This document shows, in pieces, positions 28,922 to 37,146 of a DNA stretch of 64,000 nt. The DNA is from CAVVVS01 sp963751355 (GTDB lineage: Bacteria; Bacteroidota; Ignavibacteria; Ignavibacteriales; Ignavibacteriaceae). Position numbers and translations under genes: made by a program. The stretch is from assembly GCA_963751355.1 (NCBI GenBank), contig CAVVVS010000080.1, positions 1-64,000 on the forward strand, given 5' to 3'. The notes below the pieces were generated by a model. That model was given only the letters and a program-made list of their open reading frames with translations. It was not told the origin of the DNA and did not search any database. Within the stretch, counting starts at the first letter, position 1. Each line of letters opens with the position of its first letter.

Positions 28922-29287
28922 TTAAACTAAAAAATCACTCACAACATGATTTTTAGTTTTTCGTTTTTGTTTATCTACCAAATCCTGTAATCTTCTGCGA
29001 GCGGTTTCAAATGTATCTCTGATAACTACCGGTAATGAGTCACTCATATCACCTTCGCCCGGTTCATGCTTTACAACAAGTTCTTTACTTTTGGGTATTC
29101 TTAAATCTATTCTAAGCCTGTAAGGATTTCCTTTCTTAATATTTGATTGGGTCATTTCCAGTGCTACATGGCAGCTGATAATTCTATCACAAATACGTTC
29201 AAGCTTTTGAACTTTTTCTCTGATTAGTGAATCAATTGATTCGGTTTTTTTGACGTCGCGATAAGAAATATCTAATGGGACTAACAT
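28922..29287 (-). CDS. HPF/RaiA-like ribosome hibernation factor, short form
   Basis: A 121-aa protein with the S30AE/sigma-54 modulation fold: MLVPLDISYRDVKKTESIDS and IREKVQKLERICDRIISCHV, then RLRIDLRIPKSKELVV and a basic helix DTFETARRRLQDLV. It lacks the long C-terminal dimerisation domain of long HPF, so it is a short-form factor that would bind the 30S subunit and silence ribosomes in stationary phase or stress. Its gene follows ftsH by 62 bp and shares its terminator, which links ribosome hibernation to membrane proteolysis. The acidic EPGEGDMSDS loop is longer than in E. coli YfiA. Confidence 0.8.
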   Translation of the reverse strand: MLVPLDISYRDVKKTESIDSLIREKVQKLERICDRIISCHVALEMTQSNIKKGNPYRLRIDLRIPKSKELVVKHEPGEGDMSDSLPVVIRDTFETARRRLQDLVDKQKRKTKNHVVSDFLV

Positions 29288-29349
29288 ATTGTTTACCTCC
29301 CTAACTTGGTACTTGAGTAGCTGTTATTTTTTAAAACAGCGTTAATTAA

Positions 29350-31308
29350 TCATGTAGCTTCTTGTTCCTTTTCCTCCTCCTTTTTTGTTGAACCGTTATT
29401 TTTATGAGTTGATATTTTCTCCAAAAGCCAGTCTACTTCCTTGTTATCCAGAGTTTCATTTTCGAGCAGTGCTTCAGCAAGTGCATCTAATTTGGTCCTG
29501 TTTTGTTTTAATAAATTAATTGCTTTTTGCTCCATCTCTTTAACAATTCTCTGAATCTCCTCATCTATTATTTGAGCAGTATGTTCGCTGAAGTCCTTTT
29601 GCTGTGCCATTTCTCTTCCTAAAAAGACATGCTCTTCACCATGCCGGAACATCACCGGGCCAATTTTATCGCTCATTCCCCACTGGCAAACCATGTGACG
29701 CGCAATTTTTGTTACCTGTTTCAAATCACTTGCTGCACCGTTGGTTATCTCGCTGAATACTATTTCTTCAGAAGCTCTTCCCCCGAGCGTAACACAAATT
29801 CTATCAAGCAAATAATTACGCGGATAATTATATCTATCGGATTCGGGAATTTGTTCGGTAACTCCCAGCGCTCTGCCGCGTGGTATGATGGTAACTTTTT
29901 GCAGCGGATCGGTTCCCGGCAGAAGCTTTGCAATTAAAGCATGTCCGGCTTCATGATATGCAATCACTTTTTTCTCCCCGTCGCTTATCTTTTCCTCCCG
30001 TTCATCGCCGAGTAAAATTTTATCTCTTGCTTCATCAAAATCTTCAGGTTCAACTTTATTCTTTTTCTTTCTGCCAGCCAGTAATGCAGCTTCATTTACA
30101 AGGTTTTTCAAATCCGCCCCGGAAAAACTAACTGTTCTTGCAGCAAGATTTTCAAGATTTATATTACCGGCAAGAGGCACCTTTTTTGTATGAATTTCCA
30201 GTATTTTCTGACGCGCTTTCTTTTGAGGTAATTCCAGGGTTACCTGTCTATCGAAACGCCCCGGTCTGGTAAGTGCAGTATCGAGAACATCGGGTCGGTT
30301 TGTTGCTGCCATTACAACCACGGATTGGTTAGCTTCGAACCCGTCCATTTCGGAAAGTATCTGATTTAATGTTTGTTCCCTCTCATCATGTCCTCCGCCA
30401 AGACCTGCACCGCGGGCTCTTCCAACAGAATCAATTTCATCAATGAATATTACAGCGGGCGCTTCCTTCTTAGCGGTTTCGAATAAATCCCTGACACGGG
30501 AGGCACCTACACCGACAAACATTTCAATAAATTCCGAACCGCTTATACTGTAAAATGTAACTTCGGCTTCACCCGCCGTAGCGCGTGCTAAGAGTGTTTT
30601 CCCGGTACCCGGCGGTCCTACCAAAAGTATTCCCTTCGGAATTTCGGCACCCAGCGCTGTAAACTTTCCCGGTTCGCGTAAAAAGTCTATTATCTCTCTT
30701 AAATCTTTTTTAGCATGTTCTAATCCGGCTACATCCTCAAAGGTAGTTTTTGTCATTTCACTTTTGAATTTCTTCGCTTTGGATTTTCCTATCCCGAACA
30801 ATCCGCCCATCATTCCGCTGCCCATTTGTCCCTGCATCTTTTTACGGGCATAAATGAAATAACCTAAAATCAATAACCAGGGCAGGCCCATAATCAACAA
30901 ATAAGTTATCCATGAATCATTTTGTACTTCGGCATGTACTACTACGTTATTTGTGTCAAGAATGGTCGACAGTTCCGGATCATTATAAGAAGGTATTGTT
31001 GTAGAGAATGCGGTAAAATATGTGGTGTCTTTTGATGACTTAGGCACATAAACGTATTTATCTTTAAATACTCCTTTTATACCCTGACCCTGTATTGTAA
31101 TTTCCTTTACGTTATTTGCCTTTACTTGATTTTTAAATTTAGTATAAGAAAAGTTTATAGAATTTTTACTTCCGAAAAAATTAAAGTAATAGCTGAATAC
31201 AAAATATAGTAATAAAAATCCTAACAGATATTTCCACAATGAATTACCCTGCATAGGAGGTCTATTGCTCAGTTGATTGTCATCAGGTCGCTTATTAAAG
31301 CCATCCAT
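29350..31308 (-). CDS. ftsH: ATP-dependent zinc metalloprotease FtsH
   Basis: A 652-aa membrane AAA+ protease. Two transmembrane segments (about 26-45 and 134-153) flank the periplasmic domain. Then come Walker A GPPGTGKT (231-238), Walker B VIFIDE (286-291), the SRH region TNRPDVLDTALTRPGRFDR (336-354) and the zinc site HEAGH (452-456). It degrades membrane and regulatory proteins as a hexamer. A Gly/Met-rich linker (QMGSGMMGGLFGIG) follows the second helix. The C-terminal tail is Glu/Lys-rich. It is the first gene of a two-gene unit with the HPF-like factor. Confidence 0.97.
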   Translation of the reverse strand: MDGFNKRPDDNQLSNRPPMQGNSLWKYLLGFLLLYFVFSYYFNFFGSKNSINFSYTKFKNQVKANNVKEITIQGQGIKGVFKDKYVYVPKSSKDTTYFTAFSTTIPSYNDPELSTILDTNNVVVHAEVQNDSWITYLLIMGLPWLLILGYFIYARKKMQGQMGSGMMGGLFGIGKSKAKKFKSEMTKTTFEDVAGLEHAKKDLREIIDFLREPGKFTALGAEIPKGILLVGPPGTGKTLLARATAGEAEVTFYSISGSEFIEMFVGVGASRVRDLFETAKKEAPAVIFIDEIDSVGRARGAGLGGGHDEREQTLNQILSEMDGFEANQSVVVMAATNRPDVLDTALTRPGRFDRQVTLELPQKKARQKILEIHTKKVPLAGNINLENLAARTVSFSGADLKNLVNEAALLAGRKKKNKVEPEDFDEARDKILLGDEREEKISDGEKKVIAYHEAGHALIAKLLPGTDPLQKVTIIPRGRALGVTEQIPESDRYNYPRNYLLDRICVTLGGRASEEIVFSEITNGAASDLKQVTKIARHMVCQWGMSDKIGPVMFRHGEEHVFLGREMAQQKDFSEHTAQIIDEEIQRIVKEMEQKAINLLKQNRTKLDALAEALLENETLDNKEVDWLLEKISTHKNNGSTKKEEEKEQEAT

Positions 31309-31801
31309 TTCATATTACCTAAAGTATTGTTCTTTTAAATTAAGACGTATCTATTCTCGATTTGTTTGTGATCTACTCGTATGAATAAAGAAATATGCTT
31401 CAAAAATCAAACTAAATGCCGGGTGTTGATAGCATAATCACAATTTTCCCCTTTGAAATTTAATAAATGGTTTTATTATAAGATGGCTGCCGCATGTGCA
31501 GATAAGATTTAAATATAATCTTTTGTTTATCTATCTTTAAGATAAAATATTTTTAACCATAATCAATCGAAAAAGGAAATTAGATTGCACGACGAATTGA
31601 GTTTTTGATTTTTCTTTATCAATAGTCGGGAGGATAACTCTTTATACTATAAAAAAATTAAAGTGAAAGGCTGCTTCTTTTAGAGTAATTATTTTTTGTT
31701 ATGAACATCATCAAAATAACTATTTCATGCTCTGAGCAAAACAGAAGTTTATGATATGATTTACTATTTTACATTACAATTATTTAGCAAAAGGTGAACT
31801 T
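31309..31801. other. Divergent intergenic region upstream of ftsH
   Basis: About 490 bp between ftsH (minus) and the DUF2461 gene (plus); both promoters must lie here. No coding remnant, RNA gene or clear operator was found. Confidence 0.4.
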
Positions 31802-32494
31802 ATGCCTGAATCAAATGCTTTGAATAATTTTCCTCAAAACACGCAAAAGTTTTTAAAAAGACTTTCGCGTAATAATAGTAGGAAATGGTTTGAAGAGCAC
31901 CGGGACGAATATGTTTCCGAATTTCTTGAACCGGCGATGCACTTTGTTGTTGAAATGGGAGAAAAGCTTTCCGTAATTGTACCCGGTATAGCTGCAGTGC
32001 CCAAAATAGATAAATCAATTTTTAGACTGCACAGGGATGTAAGATTCAGTAAAGACAAATCTCCGTATAAAACGAATCTGGGAATTTATCTGTGGGAAGG
32101 TAAAAGGAAAATGAACAGCCCGGGATTCTATTTTCATATAGATACGAAAGGATTTTTTATAGGCAGCGGTATGTACATGTTTTCTAAAGAAAATCTTAAG
32201 AAGTATCGTGATGCCGTAGCTGATTCTTCTTCCGGAAAAGAATTATTAAACGCTGTGAAGAAAGTTGAAAAAAAAGGTGATTATCAATGGGGAGGAAAAA
32301 AGTATAAAAGAATTCCGAAGGACTATGATCCGGATTCAAAATATGCCGGGTATCTTTTACACGACAGTCTATATGTATACACAGAGAGTAAAGATATAGA
32401 TGCATTAATAAAAAACGAGCCAATTGAATATTCGTTTGAAATATTTAAAAATATGCTGCCGGTTCACAGGTGGCTTGTCAAATATGTTAGTTAA
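31802..32494 (+). CDS. DUF2461 (TIGR02453) family protein
   Basis: A 230-aa soluble protein with the family landmarks: TQKFLKRLSRNNSRKWFEEH near the start, then IFRLHRDVRFSKDKSPYKTN, and GFYFHIDTKGFFIGSGMYMF. The family is widespread in Bacteroidota and proteobacteria, but its function is unknown. The start ATG 31802 is chosen because the homologous region begins soon after. It is followed 25 bp later by a GNAT gene on the same strand, so the two are probably co-transcribed. Confidence 0.88.
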   Translation: MPESNALNNFPQNTQKFLKRLSRNNSRKWFEEHRDEYVSEFLEPAMHFVVEMGEKLSVIVPGIAAVPKIDKSIFRLHRDVRFSKDKSPYKTNLGIYLWEGKRKMNSPGFYFHIDTKGFFIGSGMYMFSKENLKKYRDAVADSSSGKELLNAVKKVEKKGDYQWGGKKYKRIPKDYDPDSKYAGYLLHDSLYVYTESKDIDALIKNEPIEYSFEIFKNMLPVHRWLVKYVS

Positions 32495-32519
32495 TTACAA
32501 ACATGAACTTGGAGAATGA

Positions 32520-32987
32520 ATGAGTAAAATTGAATTATCTCAGGTTAATCCTGAATCAAAAGAAGCGCTTGAACTTACTAAACTATTATTTGAAGATCTT
32601 GAATTCAGCCGTGTTAAAGGAACTGTTGAAGATTTCTTAAAAGAAAATTCCGGACTGAACATCTTTATTATAGGATTGACAAAAAAAGGTGAATCTGTAG
32701 CTTCAGGCGCTTTAAAGCATCATGATGAAGATACGGTTGTAATCAAAAGAATGTATGTAGTTAAGGAATACAGAGGTGAAGGACTTGCAAAGCAAATTTT
32801 ATTTGAATTGGAAAGACTTGCTAAAGAGATGGGATATAAAAGAATTGTCTTACAAACTGGCATTCAACAACCGGAGGCGGTTAATTTGTACAAGCAAAAT
32901 AAGTATAAATTAATTGACTGTTTCGGCAAGCACGCCGGTGACCCGGAAAGTGTGTGCTTCCAGAAAATAATTGAAGAAAACGGGTAA
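32520..32987 (+). CDS. GNAT N-acetyltransferase
   Basis: A 155-aa protein with the acetyl-CoA pyrophosphate-binding loop in VVKEYRGEGLAKQILFELER, preceded by the strand VVIKRMYV and followed by KRIVLQTGIQQPEAVNLYKQ, the classic GNAT order. The likely acceptor is a small amine or protein. It is the second gene after DUF2461, with an AACTTGGAGAATGA ribosome-binding region directly before its ATG. Confidence 0.88.
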   Translation: MSKIELSQVNPESKEALELTKLLFEDLEFSRVKGTVEDFLKENSGLNIFIIGLTKKGESVASGALKHHDEDTVVIKRMYVVKEYRGEGLAKQILFELERLAKEMGYKRIVLQTGIQQPEAVNLYKQNKYKLIDCFGKHAGDPESVCFQKIIEENG

Positions 32988-33003
32988 GGCGATAATTAAT
33001 CTT

Positions 33004-33114
33004 TTATACAAATGATTCTGCATGAATAGTTATTTTGATTAACTCAGTGCTGCCGGAACCGATAATTTTAACGGTTGGATTCACCCAAAAATAAAAGAAT
33101 GTTATCATTTTCAT
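33004..33114 (-). CDS. Possible 36-aa ORF or C-terminal remnant, unknown
   Basis: A minus-strand frame from ATG 33114 (or ATG 33108, better spaced behind ACGGAG) to TAA 33004 reads MKMITFFYFWVNPTVKI, then IGSGSTELIKITIHAESFV. The second half looks like a genuine protein tail and loosely recalls acyl-CoA dehydrogenase C-termini, but I cannot confirm it. It may be a decayed gene end, as seen elsewhere in this window, or a very small protein. Confidence 0.25.
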   Translation of the reverse strand: MKMITFFYFWVNPTVKIIGSGSTELIKITIHAESFV

Positions 33115-33144
33115 AACTCCGTAAAAAGTTGTGAAGTTGTACCT

Positions 33145-33337
33145 TCCCCGAAGGGGATAGATATATTAGCAAAGGGCATCGCCCTATGGATAAATATCAA
33201 CAAAAAATCATTACTCCAACGGGGTTATATAATTATATCGTATTCAATTATTTTACTCTTTCAGAGTAATGAATGTTTAGGAAATCGAGAAACCGGGACG
33301 TCGTCCCGGGCTAAATTATACTTCCCCATTCGGGGAA
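33145..33337. repeat. Cluster of five short palindromes with 3-4 nt loops
   Basis: Stems lie at 33145-33157 (5 bp, loop GAA), 33173-33185 (5 bp, loop ATC), 33254-33268 (6 bp, loop TTC), 33293-33309 (7 bp, loop GTC) and 33322-33337 (6 bp, loop ATTC). None has a T-run. The remaining part of the 32988-33704 gap is AT-rich and shows no gene other than the small frame at its left end. Confidence 0.55.
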
Positions 33338-33704
33338 AAGATTTTTTAGATAACGAATAATAAATATGTTTCATGTTATTCATGAGGTAAGTTCTAATTC
33401 TATTTTGTATTAGAACGATTTGTTTCGGAGTAAAGTAAACAGTCATATAAAAGAATAATCCAAAAATCCGGTTAAAATTATTCTAACCTCTTGTTTTTAA
33501 TGGGAATTTATGTTTTAACTGCCTGATAAGAAAATCCGTGTTCAGGAATCACACCTTAAAATCTCTTGATATTTTATTGACCGGCTGAAACGGATTATTC
33601 CATATTTAACATAAGAAAAAATTAGGTAATTCTGTTTTTTATCCGTAAATTTATAGTTACGGTAATAGACCGCTTTTTTTTATATTATTTTTAGAGGTTC
33701 TTAA

Positions 33705-33956
33705 GTGAGTACTAAATTATTTGTAGGTTCTCTCCCTTGGTCGATAGACGATCAAACATTACAATCAACATTTGAAGCACACGGTAAAGTTGTTTCTGCT
33801 AAAATTATTAAAGACCGCGATACCGGTAGATCAAGAGGCTTCGGCTTTGTTGAAATGGAGGATGCTACTGATGCAAAGAATGCTATCAATGCATTAAACG
33901 ATTCGGAATTAGAAGGAAGAAATATCGTAGTTAACGAAGCAAAACCGCGCTACTAA
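33705..33956 (+). CDS. RRM-domain RNA-binding protein
   Basis: An 83-aa protein that is a single RNA recognition motif. RNP2 is KLFVGSLPW at residues 4-12 and RNP1 is RSRGFGFVEM at about 43-52. It starts with GTG 33705 behind AGAGG. Lone RRM proteins of this size occur in cyanobacteria (Rbp) and in Bacteroidota; in cyanobacteria they are linked to cold response and mRNA handling. There is no Gly-rich tail. A strong terminator follows, so it is a single-gene unit. A decayed copy lies at 35020-35329. Confidence 0.93.
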   Translation: MSTKLFVGSLPWSIDDQTLQSTFEAHGKVVSAKIIKDRDTGRSRGFGFVEMEDATDAKNAINALNDSELEGRNIVVNEAKPRY

Positions 33957-33982
33957 AAAGATATTTTTTATTGTTTTCTGAG

Positions 33983-34012
33983 AAGGCGTTTTCTGAACGC
34001 CTTTTTTATTTT
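33983..34012 (+). terminator. Rho-independent terminator of the RRM gene
   Basis: An 8-bp perfect stem AAGGCGTT/AACGCCTT (33983-33990, 33996-34003) with a 5-nt loop is followed by TTTT and an AT-rich tail. It lies 26 nt after the RRM stop codon. Confidence 0.9.
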
Positions 34013-34262
34013 AAATTTGCAGTTAACTTTGCGTTACAAGATTAAATTGAGAGTAATACAATTCTGCAGCAGCTAATCAAAAGAACAAACAATATTATTC
34101 ACTTCGTGTAAATACCATTTTAACCGGTTCTTAAAGAATCGCTTTGCGGCTTTACCCGCAGCAGTTTCAAATTAAACCATGATTTTTGTTACTGAAAATT
34201 GATTCCGGGTTGGATATAAACAATATTACATAGTATTTTATATTCTAATATTTGAGGAATAT

Positions 34263-35018
34263 ATGGGAACAGATTTAAATCTTGCGGTATTAATTGACGG
34301 GGATAATATTCCTTCTGCTTATGTAAAAGAAATGCTGGAGGAAATTGCCAAATACGGAAACCCTACAATCAAAAGAATATATGCGGATTGGACAAAGCCC
34401 ACCCTCTCAAAATGGAAAAATGTACTTCTGCAAAATGCTATTGTCCCGATTCAGCAGTACGGGTATACTGTGGGGAAAAATGCAACCGATTCGGCAATGA
34501 TTATCGACGCGATGGATATTTTATATTCCGAAAAAGTTAACGGCTTCTGCCTTGTTTCCAGCGACAGCGATTTTACACGCCTGGCAACCCGTTTAAGAGA
34601 AGCCGGAATGAAAGTTTTCGGTATCGGGGAAAAGAAAACCCCCGAACCCTTTATTGCTGCTTGTGATAAATTCATCTACATAGAAATTCTTAAAAATAAG
34701 TCCATCGAATTTCCCGACGGTGAGGACTCTGAGACTGTTAAAGATAAATCCTCTAAGAAAAGTGAAGTTGATAAAATAACACCCGGTATTATTAAATTGA
34801 TTTCATCAACTATATCAGACCTTGCAGATGAAGACGGCTGGGCTTTTTTGGGAGATGTGGGAAATCTTCTGCAGAAAAAACAGCCTAATTTCGATTCAAG
34901 AAATTTCGGATTTCCAAAACTGACACTATTAATTAACTCAACCGGTAAATTTGATATCGAACAGAGAGAAAATCAAAAGGGAAGATTTAAACTTATCTAT
35001 GTTCGGAATAAAAAATAG
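34263..35018 (+). CDS. NYN-domain (LabA/DUF88) ribonuclease-like protein with C-terminal OST-HTH/LOTUS domain
   Basis: A 251-aa protein. Residues 5-145 are a NYN/PIN-like nuclease domain with acidic residues D12 and D14 (LIDGDN), D76 and D82 (ATDSAMIIDAMD), and D101/D103 (SSDSDF), which would bind metal and cut RNA. A charged linker (150-170) leads to a winged-helix OST-HTH/LOTUS domain (about 172-247) with DGWAFLGDVGNLLQKKQPNF, thought to bind RNA. The stop is followed 1 nt later by the start of a decayed RRM gene. The setting between two RRM loci suggests a role in RNA turnover; the target RNA is unknown. Confidence 0.9.
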   Translation: MGTDLNLAVLIDGDNIPSAYVKEMLEEIAKYGNPTIKRIYADWTKPTLSKWKNVLLQNAIVPIQQYGYTVGKNATDSAMIIDAMDILYSEKVNGFCLVSSDSDFTRLATRLREAGMKVFGIGEKKTPEPFIAACDKFIYIEILKNKSIEFPDGEDSETVKDKSSKKSEVDKITPGIIKLISSTISDLADEDGWAFLGDVGNLLQKKQPNFDSRNFGFPKLTLLINSTGKFDIEQRENQKGRFKLIYVRNKK

Positions 35019-35019
35019 T

Positions 35020-35329
35020 GTGAGGATTAAGTTATTTGTGGGTCTCTCCTTTGGTTGGTTAATGACGAGGGATTAAAGCAAACAATTGAAAAACATGGTT
35101 TTGTTGTTTCTGCTAAAGTTATTTTGGAAAGCGGCACCAGCCGATCAAGAGGGTATGGATTTGTTGAAATAGAACATTCAGACGATGCATCCAAAGCTAT
35201 AAGAGAATTGAACAATTCGGAAATTGATGGAAGAAATATTATAGTTAATGAAGTCAAAGGCCGCACCCAAATAGATATTATGTTATTAGTTCTGATGAGG
35301 ATCGTTTTAAGACGCCTTCTTTAATTTAA
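35020..35329 (+). pseudogene. Decayed RRM RNA-binding protein gene
   Basis: GTG 35020 starts MRIKLFVGL in one frame. From about 35055 the homology continues in another frame (VNDEGLKQTIEKHGFVVSAK, RSRGYGFVEIEH, ELNNSEIDGRNIIVNEVK). One missing base in GGTCTCTCC at about 35041-35049, which should read like GGTTCTCTCCC of the intact gene, explains the shift. A second shift near 35271 would change the tail from QIDIMLLVL to a more protein-like YYVISSDEDRFKTPSLI ending at 35329. Apart from the two shifts it is close to the RRM gene at 33705. It directly follows the NYN-LOTUS gene. Confidence 0.75.
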
Positions 35330-35425
35330 ATACCTTTATTACTATTAAATTAGTTATTTAATGAAGTTATATTAGGTTTACTAACAAACAGGTAACGGAT
35401 TATTAAAAATTATCTTCGGGTTAGG

Positions 35426-35593
35426 TTACGAGTTTAAAAAAGATTTTATTTTTTCCAGTAGTTGAGACTTATTTCCAATCTCACATTCCCAAACAATTAA
35501 AAATCTATAACCAAGTTTTAATAATTCATTTTGATTTTTTTTATCACGTATAATAGTTTTTTCTAATTTTTGTATCCAATATTCTAAGAAGAG
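35426..35593 (-). pseudogene. C-terminal remnant of a very-short-patch repair (Vsr-like) endonuclease
   Basis: On the minus strand a frame ending at TAA 35428-35426 reads LEYWIQKLEKTIIRDKKNQN, then ELLKLGYRFLIVWECEIGNK. Vsr ends with FWxxKLxxNxxRD, a LxxxGWxxxxVWECE block, and a short helix, all in this order. No start codon or catalytic N-terminal half is present, and the frame breaks near 35593. It is a gene remnant. No DNA cytosine methylase, the usual partner of Vsr, is found nearby. Confidence 0.65.
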
Positions 35594-35685
35594 TATTAAA
35601 CTCTTTCACTTTCGGTACAAAATTATGCAGAGAATTGCCTTGATACAAAAAAGATACTGATGATCAGCCAATTACGCTGCAGCGG

Positions 35686-35711
35686 CAGGGACATGGTATG
35701 CTTTGTCCCTG
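35686..35711 (-). terminator. Hairpin after the M48 protease gene, possible terminator
   Basis: An 8-bp stem CAGGGACA/TGTCCCTG (35686-35693, 35704-35711) with a 10-nt loop lies 10 nt beyond the protease stop on the minus strand. It lacks a clear T-run, so it may be a factor-dependent or processing site instead. Confidence 0.4.
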
Positions 35712-35720
35712 TCTGTTAAA

Positions 35721-36524
35721 TTACTTCTTATAATACGCTAAAGCTTCCGGCATGTACTTTTTAAGATCAGCAATTCTTGTTTGATCTGAGGGGTGTGTGC
35801 TTAAAAATACCGGGGGTGAAGCGCCGGTTTTGTTTTGCGACATTCTTGTCCAGAAATCAATTGCGGTATTCGGATTGTAACCTGCCATCGCCATAAATAT
35901 AATTCCAAGACGATCCGCTTCACTTTCCTGAGTCCTGCTGTATGGAAGAATCACACCGATTGTGGAGCCCAAACCATAAGCCGTCAAATACAGATTTTTT
36001 GTCTGTTCAGGTTCTTTCTGCAATGCAACGGATAAAGCCACGCCGCCCAATTGCTGTAATAAGCCTTGACTCATTCTTTCGGCACCGTGCTGTGCAACTG
36101 CATGAGCTATTTCGTGACCCATCACAACAGCTAAACCGATTTCATTTTGTGTTATAGGGAGTATTCCCGTGTAAACAACAACCTTACCTCCCGGCATGCA
36201 CCAGGCATTTACTTCGGAGCTTTCAATTAAATTGAATTCCCAGGCATATCCATTGAGCTCTCCGGAAAGATTATTCTGTGCGAAATAAGTTTCAACTGCT
36301 TTTTGGATGTTCAATCCGACGCGCTTTACCATATTAGTGTTTGTGGCATCCGTGCTTAATTTATTCTCTTTCAGAAATTCACTGTACTGCTGAAAACTTA
36401 ATGTATTTATTTCCGAAGCCGAGACTAAACTAAGTTGGGATCTTCCTGTAATCGGAACTGTGCTGCAGGAATAAACAATTAATGAAAGCAGAACAATTGG
36501 GATAAATATTTTTAATGCTTTCAA
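35721..36524 (-). CDS. M48-family metalloprotease lipoprotein (LoiP/BepA-like)
   Basis: A 267-aa protein with lipobox IVYSC (Cys20) and the zinc motif HEIAH (137-141) in VVMGHEIAHAVAQHGAERM. The third ligand is the Glu in SRTQESEADRLG. The sequence SEVNAWCMPGGKVVVYTGIL is typical of M48 peptidases. Proteins of this type sit on the inner face of the outer membrane and clear misfolded outer-membrane proteins. No TPR domain is attached, so it is closer to LoiP than to BepA. It is a single-gene unit on the minus strand. Confidence 0.92.
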   Translation of the reverse strand: MKALKIFIPIVLLSLIVYSCSTVPITGRSQLSLVSASEINTLSFQQYSEFLKENKLSTDATNTNMVKRVGLNIQKAVETYFAQNNLSGELNGYAWEFNLIESSEVNAWCMPGGKVVVYTGILPITQNEIGLAVVMGHEIAHAVAQHGAERMSQGLLQQLGGVALSVALQKEPEQTKNLYLTAYGLGSTIGVILPYSRTQESEADRLGIIFMAMAGYNPNTAIDFWTRMSQNKTGASPPVFLSTHPSDQTRIADLKKYMPEALAYYKK

Positions 36525-36733
36525 TTTAAACCTCTTACCTGTGTATTTTTTAGTGATTTACATAAATATATGTATTTGCAGACAGTGCAACAATCAATCG
36601 AAGGGATGAAAAAGGATCTACATCTTTAGGAGTACCAGTCTCATTTTTAAGTTCAAACAGCCGCAATTTCAGCATGGACCAAGAAGCACAGTTGAATTGT
36701 ATATTTTCAGATAAATTATCAAACCGGTTCGGC

Positions 36734-36822
36734 AATCCCGGCGGTACAAACATAAATACCGGGATGAAAGTTTTAGCAGCCGTATATTTTTGATTTCATA
36801 GAGACGCCTCGCATGCGTCTCT
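36734..36822. repeat. Dispersed repeat with terminal REP palindrome (copy of the transposase-associated element)
   Basis: The block starting AATCCCGGCGG at 36734 and ending in the palindrome GAGACGC/GCGTCTC (36801-36807, 36815-36821) matches the left flank of the transposase at 47303-47390. Shared parts include ACAAAC, TAAA, ACCGG, GTATATTTTT and TAGAGACGC in the same order. It shows that the element is dispersed, with no transposase at this locus. Confidence 0.7.
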
Positions 36823-36921
36823 GCTAAATGAATCGAACCAAACTTTGAGTAATTATTCATAAAACGAAGGTGCATGCAGTAATCATTAGGTTTTGAATGA
36901 GTAAACCTCTGCTGCAAGTAC

Positions 36922-37146
36922 TCCCCGGGCTTATCGTTCTCCGGGAAGTTATGGAAATATATCGGGTATAAAGGCGGCTCCGAACCCGGAGTTATGAATA
37001 TGACCTACCTGCTTCAATCCGTTAAAGGCGAATGGTACACATTTTCTGCGGGGTGGAATAATACCCGTGCATCAGTAGATGAAAGTAAATTTGTCGGATT
37101 AGTCGGCGGCGCAATAAAATTAATAAATCAAACCGGCAGTAAATGA
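36922..37146 (+). pseudogene. C-terminal remnant of a serine hydrolase (beta-lactamase fold)
   Basis: A plus-strand frame reads SPGLSFSGKLWKYIGYKGGS, then EPGVMNMTYLLQSVKGEWYT and ends ...LVGGAIKLINQTGSK at TGA 37144. YKGGSEPG followed by a buried strand and GEWYTFSAGWNN resembles the C-terminal half of class-A-like serine hydrolases, where KGGS stands for the KTG box. An upstream stop at 36898 closes the frame, and the SxxK active-site half is missing. It is the decayed tail of a longer gene. The family match is from memory of the motif. Confidence 0.55.

Noticed and set aside
32988..33704. Insertion sequence at the palindrome cluster
   Set aside because: No transposase frame, no matching terminal inverted repeats and no target duplication were found.
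36550..36917. Overlapping minus-strand frames of 67-82 codons
   Set aside because: They run through the dispersed repeat and its palindrome, and no family resemblance or ribosome-binding site was seen.
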